A stretch of 64,000 nucleotides of DNA, taken from assembly GCA_963693085.1 (NCBI GenBank), contig OY856410.1, positions 888,721,835-888,785,834 of the forward strand. The letters run 5' to 3'. Source of the stretch: Alisma plantago-aquatica. Lineage: Eukaryota; Streptophyta; Magnoliopsida; Alismatales; Alismataceae. The position numbers and the translations under genes are program-made. The notes beneath the pieces were generated by a model that was not told where the DNA came from, made no database searches, and worked only from the letters and a program-made list of their open reading frames with translations. Positions 58,217-64,000 of the stretch are shown in pieces; positions within the stretch are counted from its first letter, which is position 1; every line of letters starts with the position of its first letter.

Positions 58217-59290
58217 ATGGCAGGAGATAACTCTACTACTGACAACCAGTACGGTTACGAGACACCTCAAAACACTAAGTTTGGCCAGGGGACCTCATCT
58301 TCCACTGGTTCGGGAGGAGCTATGACTCCAGAGCAAGAGTTGGCCATGTTTCGACAACTCTTTGCATCTTCCATGGTGGGGAAGATGAAAGATCCATCTG
58401 TACCTGAGAAGTCTAAGGAGTTCTTAATCATGGAGTTCATGAATATGCAACCACCTTCTTTCAAGGATAAAGGTGAGATAGAGATGGTTGACAAAGCTGA
58501 TGATTGGGTGTTGGCCTTAGAGAGGACTTTTGGCGGTATGGCATGTCCTCCACATCAGAAAGTTAGGTTTGCTTCATATGTCTTGGATGGACTAGCAAGA
58601 GTTTGGTGGAATGGAATTGCAAGAACTAGAGGTATCTCAACCATGACTTGGGCAGAGTTTTTGACTCCCTTCCGTGGAAAGTACATTTGTATTGCTGCTT
58701 TGAAGAAGAAAGAAGCAGAGTTCTGCAGCTTGAAGCAAGGTTTCTTATCAGTTTCTGCTTACGTACAAAAGTTTCTACTGTTGGAACGTTATGCAGTTGG
58801 TTTGGGTGAGGAACGTAGGGCTCACATGTTCCTTTAGGGACTCAACTACAATGTGGGTCGGGCTCTTATCCCACAACTGCCTTTGACCTTACAACAAATG
58901 GTTGATAAATCGTTGGTTGTGGAGTCTTACCCAGGGTTTCAACCTAGGGAGTTTGACAAGAAAAGGAAATCCTCAGGTGATGAGCAGAAAAGAGACAGTT
59001 GTGCAAAGTGCAATAGACCCCATCCTCCAGGAAAGTGTCCTCATGTTGGAAATCAAGGCGCACTAGTGGTATGTCACTATTGCAATGAACCTGGACACAT
59101 CTAACCTGATTGCCCTAAACGTTGTAATGGTCAGGCTCCAGTGCAATAACAACAAGTGCCTCCTCAGAATCAGGGCAACAATAATGGTAACAATAATAGA
59201 GGAAGACCTGTGGAAAGAAGAGCTAGAAGAGTTTTTTCTTTGGATGGTGAAGAATTTAATGATGAAGATCAAGAGCAAGTTAACCCATAG
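58217..59290 (+). pseudogene. Gag of the plus gag-only element (capsid plus two zinc knuckles), three in-frame stops
   Basis: Start ATG at 58217 (MAGDNSTT); the upstream TTG at 58193 is less likely. The capsid region reads DDWVLALERTFGGMACPPHQ, then GLARVWWNGIARTRG, then MTWAEFLTPFRGKYIC, the chromovirus Gag pattern. A TAG at 58835 interrupts it, and the same frame resumes (GLNYNVGRALIPQLPL). Two knuckles follow: CAKCNRPHPPGKC and CHYCNEPGHI-stop-PDC, the second broken by TAA at 59102. Another stop (59150) lies before a polar tail ending RRVFSLDGEEFNDED at the final TAG 59288-59290, just before where protease would begin. Gag would assemble particles and bind RNA. Confidence 0.88.
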
Positions 59291-59488
59291 TTCCTTAGAA
59301 TAGTCTTTACAAGTTATGTTTCCTTTTTACATATTGCATATGTAGTTGGATGTAAGAAGTATAGTTGAACTTTTTGTATCTGAATTTTAGTTTGATATAA
59401 TAATATGAACCCTTTTAAGGGGTGGTGGATAAGTTTTCTTATGGATGTTTTGATTTCGAGGATGAAATCCCTTTAAGGGGTGGTGTGA
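59291..59488 (+). other. 3' interior with two PPT-like purine runs
   Basis: Two near-identical stretches occur, CCTTTTAAGGGGTGGTGGAT at 59412-59431 and CCCTTTAAGGGGTGGTGTGA at 59469-59488. The second is preceded by TTTCGAGGATGAAAT and directly abuts the 3' LTR. The pol deletion joint must lie between 59290 and about 59445. Confidence 0.75.
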
Positions 59489-62029
59489 TGTAACATACTA
59501 GATCTCGGACCCTACCCTAGAAGTTGACATTTTGGACTTAGCCAAACAAGGTTGAAGGTTAGACCTAAATAGATGTTTAGTATAATCCCAATGAGCTAAT
59601 GCATTTATAGATCACCTTAATATAACCTAATGCTCTAACATTAATCTTAGGTTTATAATGGATACATAAAATATGCCACATAACTCATTTTGGTGGTAAT
59701 ACGAAGATAAGAAACTTAATTGGATGAATAATTAAGATAATGGGTCATTAATGGGACATATGACATATCTCATAAAAAGAAGTCTCAAAAGTGGAAACAA
59801 ACTTCAAATTCAAAATCTACATATCAAAATTAGCCTACATGTCAAATTTCATCTGATTTGGACAACATTGAAATATTAGGATAAATTTAGGAGAGAGAAT
59901 GATTAAAAGGCATAAGTAATAAATAATGTGATTATATAACTTCAAAATATATAAATAATGGCAAATTCATATCAAAGATAACTTGTGGATAAAGTTTGAT
60001 CCAATTTGGATGTTGTTTGTGCAAGTTATGCAATTTTAGGAACATTCTAAACTTTTTAGCAATTTACCCAAATGGGAGGTTTTATTTGTAAAATGTCACA
60101 AGCATTATGATCCTTATAGGTTTCCTTATCATTCTCAAATTTTTTGGGCTTTGGGGCTCCTAGTTATACTTGGTTTGGAAGTATTTCTCTTCAAGGACAT
60201 TTAAGGGTTTTTCCCCTTTAAAGAGAAGGATAAGGATGAAGATAAGGATAAGGATAAAGATAAAGATAAAGATAAAGATAAAGATAAAGATAAGGATAAA
60301 GATAAAGAGAAGGATAAGGATGAAGATAAGGATAAGGACAAAGGTCAAGATAAGCATAAAGATAAAGATAAGGATATGGATAAAAAAGAGAAAGTGTGGG
60401 TAGTAACTATGGGAGGTGTTGCATGGACATAGAATCTCTAGGCTATTGACACATGGAAAACTCCATGTACACCTCAATCTTAACCCCTTTCCTATCCATG
60501 AAGCTATATATATCCCTTCCTAGCTCCAAATTCGAAATCATTGCTCACTCCCTATTTCCTATATCTTAGAGCATCATTCCTACTCTATTTTTCCATAAAG
60601 GTGTTGTCCTAAGGTAAAAGGAGGTACCTACCTTAGTGAATAAAGCTCCTAGGGTTCCATATTTCTCTATTTAGGATTTGTTAAGCTCCTCCTTGGTGAT
60701 TTTGACCAAAACTAGATTTGCACCTCTAAAGTAGAGAAGGTGATCTTTGCTCAAGAAAGGAGCTTGGATTGGAGCAACCAAGACCTTCTAATCTTAGAAT
60801 CCTTTCTGTTTGAACCTTCTTACCATCCTAGAAGCAAAGTAGAACTTGGACTCAATTAGAGTTAGTAATTTATATTAGTAAGAGAGGTATGTTGTATCCC
60901 CTATTCCTCTATAATGAGCAATTCATCTATTTTGTCATTCTCTTGAATTTGACCTACACAATATGACTTATCTCTTGTTATCATGGTTCGTGTGAACTAT
61001 CTTACTTGTTATGAACTTAGATATATATTTGGTATCTATCTTATGCCTTGGTGTATGTTGGTCTCTTATATTGATATGTGTCACTTTGAAGTGGATGTTA
61101 TAGGTTTGTGTTGTCCATTGTGTGATGGGAACCTTTGTATCATCTTCTAACTAAACTATTTACTTTCCTTTATATTTACATGAAATGTGATTCAGTAGCA
61201 CTAGAGTAGTGTAAATTACTTTGGTTTTGGAGCAGTAATCCCCTATTGTTTATTTTGGAGGGTGGCAGTAAACCACTTCTCTATACCTGAGTGCGGCAGT
61301 AATCCATACTCAATTTTATATATTTTTGAGAGATTGGCAGTATTCCTTTGTCTATCAGGTACAAGTTTGTGCTTGGCCACCTTTGTGTTTATATTATTCT
61401 AGGGCTATGCTTATCTCACATGCATGCAAGTTATTGATGAGTGTGTGCCCTACTTTCTTTTGTGCCAGTATTGCACAATCTTTATTGTTTTGATCATGGC
61501 AAGTATCTTCTTCCATGATGATGATGATTCTTTTCTTTTATGCATGTGTGGTTAGTCCTTATATCTTGTACGGGAAGCATTTTACATTTGATGACCTTAT
61601 TCCTTAAATTGCTCAAAGTTTCCTTTAGCATACACATACTGGATTTTTGTTGATGTATTTCTTTTCTTATCTTTTGTGGGGTATGCTTCCAACCCTAAGT
61701 TAGATCAAGGAGAGGCGAACTTCAACATCAACCTTGTAGCTGAGCTTTTGAGAGACTTGAAGAGGTGGTTATATGACCCTCAGCTTGATCTTTGGCTTAT
61801 ATGATTAGATTTCCTTTTTGACACCCATATGTAATGAAGCATTGTATCATGTTATCGAGCATTGTAAATTGTTAGATAATGATCTTTTCCACTGCTACTC
61901 GTTGTGTAATGATACATACATGTTGAAAGAATTGGTCTCCATCCCTTTGATGGAAAATTTTATGTGGTGTTTGGTTTTAAGGGATTTGGTCTTTTCTTTT
62001 TAGTAGAGGAGTGGTTTCACTCCTTTAAA
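59489..62029 (+). repeat. 3' LTR of the plus gag-only element, 2541 bp
   Basis: Starts TGTAACATACTAGATC and ends CTCCTTTAAA. Collinear with 55548-58093. Its GATAAR array (60223-60390) is about two units shorter in places, and its TATA box is at 60505-60513. Confidence 0.92.
60223..60390 (+). repeat. GATAAR hexamer array (3' LTR)
   Basis: Same array as at 56281-56450, with a purer GATAAA run at 60250-60300 and the GCTAAAGATAAG pair missing. Indels are whole hexamers. Confidence 0.95.
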
Positions 62030-62034
62030 AACCA

Positions 62035-62239
62035 CCTTAGGGTTTCACATATATGTACACTAACTAATGATTATGTGGTAACATTTCAAAAGGAAGCACT
62101 AAAAATTATGATACAGTATTCACATGGATAAGCTTTGAATTATATATAACATAACTAGTCAAAGTAATGAGTGCATGAGTCGCTAATATATCTTGAAAAC
62201 TAAAACTCACCTTCGTCATCCACCATAGAAAAAATCCTA
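62035..62239. other. Interior remnant between gag and the nested insertion
   Basis: AT-rich, no motif. It is the minus element's sequence between the gag end and the PPT (resuming at 55542), where pol was lost. Confidence 0.45.
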
Positions 62240-63305
62240 GCTTTCCTCTTCTTTGGGGGACCTGGGTTAGGGTTCTGATATGCACCCTTCTTTGTAGCTA
62301 ACTAGGGCATTTGTCCTTGAAGTGCCCTTCACCTCCATAATAGAAGAAGACACCTAGGCCAAATCTGCATGGCCCTATATGGAACTTGCCACACTTGGGG
62401 TGTGCTTTCCTCGCTGGAGGATCCTCCAGGGTCTTGCACTTCCTGTGATCATTATGGTGTTGGTCATGATTGTTGTGGTCATGGTGGTGACGTTGTCCAT
62501 TCTGGGAGTTCTTCTTCCAAGCCCTCCCAGGGTGATCCTCAAGCTTCAGAGTAGCATTATGGGCATCCTACATTGTCTTGTGGCCTTGCCTAGAAAGTGA
62601 ATAGCTGAGATCATCCTTCAAACCTCGAATGAACTTCTTGGCTTGCTTCATCTCAGTCATCTCAGCTACATACTTCTAGAGGATGTAAAAATTCATGGTG
62701 TACTGGGTAGTAGTCATGTCTCCATGTTGTCGTAGATAGAGGAACTCTAACTCCTTCTTGTCCATCATTGCTTCTGACACATAGTGTCTCTTGAAAGCCT
62801 CCACAAACTCCTACCATGTGAGGAACTCTTCATCTGGGTCTCTGGCATCACAGAAGTTCTCCCACCAGTCACGAGCTAGTCCTCTCAGCATGTCCATCCT
62901 GAACCTGATGTGGGGCTCTTCAGAGCAGTCCAATTTGTGGAAGTAATGCTCCAGGTTGCGGATCTAGGCCACGGGCTTACCCACAACATCTAACTCTTCT
63001 TCTCCTGCAAATATCTCAGGCTTCACCTTGAGGAAGTCTATTAAGGTGACTTCATTCCTCCTCTAATGACAGCCTCTAGCTCATCCTCCCATTGCATTGG
63101 ATAAGGCTCTAACCAACACATTATATGAGAGGGGAGGGTCTGCTCCATGTGGGTTCTCCTCATTATCAAAGTCATGGTCACTCTCTCCACCAGAGTGAGG
63201 AGGTGACTTGTCATGGTCAAGGCAATGCTTAGGGGTCATCTGAATAGGAAAGGGCACTATCATAATCATGTGGAATGACACATAAGATCCTACTATGATG
63301 ACCAT
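62240..63305 (-). pseudogene. Gag of the minus gag-only element (capsid, degraded zinc knuckles)
   Basis: Start ATG at 63305-63303, 5 bp after the PBS. The first frame runs to 63081 (acidic, SGGESDHDFDNEENPHG). After frameshifts the capsid reads RNLEHYFHKLDCSEEPHIRF and LRGLARDWWENFCDAR (about 62960-62850), then KKELEFLYLRQHGDMTTTQY, then GLKDDLSYSLSRQGHKT. A His-rich segment (HHHDHNNHDQHHNDH, 62500-62450) precedes two damaged knuckles (HPKCGKFHIGPC and YYGGEGHFKDKCP), each missing Cys ligands. It is related to, but clearly different from, the Gag at 58217. Confidence 0.8.
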
Positions 63306-63310
63306 TTTAG

Positions 63311-63326
63311 GATTGCTCTGATGCCA
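63311..63326 (-). other. Primer-binding site (iMet-like) of the minus gag-only element
   Basis: The minus strand reads TGGCATCAGAGCAATC, 4 bp from the LTR. It differs from the canonical site by one T-to-C change within the first 12 bases. Confidence 0.8.
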
Positions 63327-63330
63327 CTTT

Positions 63331-64000
63331 TGTCACAACCTCCTTTCTAAAACTAACACAACCATAGCGGAAGCATTTTCACATAGTGGAGATCATGAAA
63401 AATCATGAAATGATATCATTAAATAAGAAAGTTTCATAGAATAAAAAGAAACACAGCATACACTGTTACATGCCCTAAGGGACTCTAAGTCCAACATAAA
63501 GAGAGCTTTAAATTAGGAACTTCCACATACAAAGACTAAAAGTAAAAGATAACTGTCTATATTGGCACCCCACCAGGTAGGATCTGGTAACTATCCTTGA
63601 GCATGACATGACGTCCTTGAGGTCTACTTATTTTCCTTCTCCACGTCTATGGACATCTCATCCCCAGCCCATGAAAAGCAATGTAAAACTATATGATTGG
63701 CACTGAGTAGTTATAACATGAAAATAACATATAATTGAAACAACATGAGGCAGTTTAGAAACTTAGTGATTTAACATGGTTAACATGATTACTTGAAACT
63801 TAATAAATTAACATGATAAAATAATGGTGTGCAGTTTAACTTCAGTTAATATAATCTCTCTCTCTTAATGCACCCACAATGCTCATAAGGCCAATTAAGG
63901 CTCACATAAGGTCGGTTAAGTCTCACATAATGCTCCCACAGATCTCATAAGGCTAATTAATGCTCACACAGGGTCGGTTAAGGCTCACATAACATTATTG
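63331..64000 (-). repeat. 5' LTR of the minus gag-only element, first 670 bp in window
   Basis: Plus strand begins TGTCACAACCTCC and aligns with 52842-53385, after which a tandem repeat absent from the other LTR begins (63870). Confidence 0.8.
63870..63995. repeat. Tandem repeat of about 20-bp units in the 5' LTR
   Basis: Units of the type CTCAYATAAGGTCGGTTAAG and CTCATAAGGCYAATTAAKG alternate, about six in all, and may continue past the window edge. Confidence 0.85.

Larger units (their letters stand above)
55548..62029 (+). mobile_element. Gag-only Ty3/gypsy LTR element (TR-GAG-like), complete, 6482 bp
   Basis: Starts TGTAACATAC; its 3' LTR ends CTCCTTTAAA where the 5' LTR ends CTCCTTTACA. 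It is flanked by the perfect duplication AACCA (55543-55547 and 62030-62034). LTRs are 2546 and 2541 bp and nearly identical by eye, so this is the most recent insertion visible. The interior (58094-59488, 1395 bp) contains an iMet-type PBS, gag with two zinc knuckles, and a PPT; protease, RT and integrase are absent. Gag has in-frame stops at 58835, 59102 and 59150, so even gag is now dead unless the source copy is intact elsewhere. Confidence 0.92.
52842..64000 (-). mobile_element. Gag-only Ty3/gypsy LTR element (TR-GAG-like), minus strand, 5' LTR runs off the window
   Basis: Components on the minus strand are the 5' LTR (from beyond 64000 to 63331), PBS (63326-63311), gag (63305-about 62240), PPT (55505-55486) and 3' LTR (55485-52842). 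A 6.5-kb element sits inside at 55548-62029. Without that insertion the interior is about 1.36 kb and holds gag only, so pol has been lost while all cis signals are kept. This is the structure described as TR-GAG in plants. The TSD cannot be checked; the left flank is GCAGT. Confidence 0.78.

Noticed and set aside
1..64000. Endogenous pararetrovirus or other integrated plant virus
   Set aside because: No movement-protein, coat-protein or caulimovirid-type polymerase arrangement was seen. All RT traces sit in LTR elements with PBS/PPT or in a LINE.

Overview
This window reads as a retrotransposon-packed stretch of a flowering-plant nuclear genome. The sequence is AT-rich. The primer-binding sites resemble plant tRNA-iMet and tRNA-Asp types, and the coding remains belong to Ty1/copia, Ty3/gypsy (Del/Tekay-like chromovirus and Tat/Athila-like) and a DUF4283-type LINE. 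I found no host gene, rRNA, tRNA gene, CRISPR array or viral genome. I cannot name the species. Boundaries marked by target-site duplications (TSDs) are exact; the others are good to about 5-30 bp. All family names come from reading motifs by eye.

Layout, left to right. (1) 1-8582: a minus-strand LINE (ORF1 with a DUF4283-like domain, then the ORF2 endonuclease start) split by two solo LTRs, 530-3184 (+, TSD CTCCA) and 3231-6559 (-, TSD GTGAC/GTGAT). (2) 8583-13933: a minus-strand Tat/Athila-like element with almost no coding left; its 5' LTR is cut off. (3) 13934-21203: a minus-strand chromovirus with 3' LTR, integrase/chromodomain, RNase H, RT (FIDD intact) and protease; gag and 5' LTR are lost. 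(4) 21204-about 26660: a second Tat-like element that keeps only an extra plant-specific ORF. (5) About 26670-52841: a plus-strand copia complex with three LTR copies and two internal regions in tandem (LTR-int-LTR-int-LTR). It is interrupted by a 150-bp Tat integrase scrap, by an inverted copia LTR (28466-30214), and by a complete gypsy insertion (32680-45757, TSD AATTT) with LTRs of 5.0 and 5.7 kb around only 2.3 kb of degenerate interior. (6) 52842-past the end: a minus-strand gag-only LTR element. Into it another gag-only element, on the plus strand (55548-62029, TSD AACCA), has inserted close to its 3' polypurine tract. This inner element is the youngest and best-preserved in the window.

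Nothing here looks able to move on its own: every reading frame is broken. The two gag-only elements keep PBS, gag, PPT and LTRs but no pol, so any activity would need enzymes supplied in trans. The unusual content lies in the LTRs. There is a GATAAR hexamer array upstream of the TATA box in the youngest element. Two Tat-like families carry arrays of 12-13 bp palindromes (AGTCAATTGACT, TCGGTACTACCGA). There are very long LTRs with internal duplications, telobox-rich LTR sequence, and an inverted LTR pair that could form double-stranded RNA.
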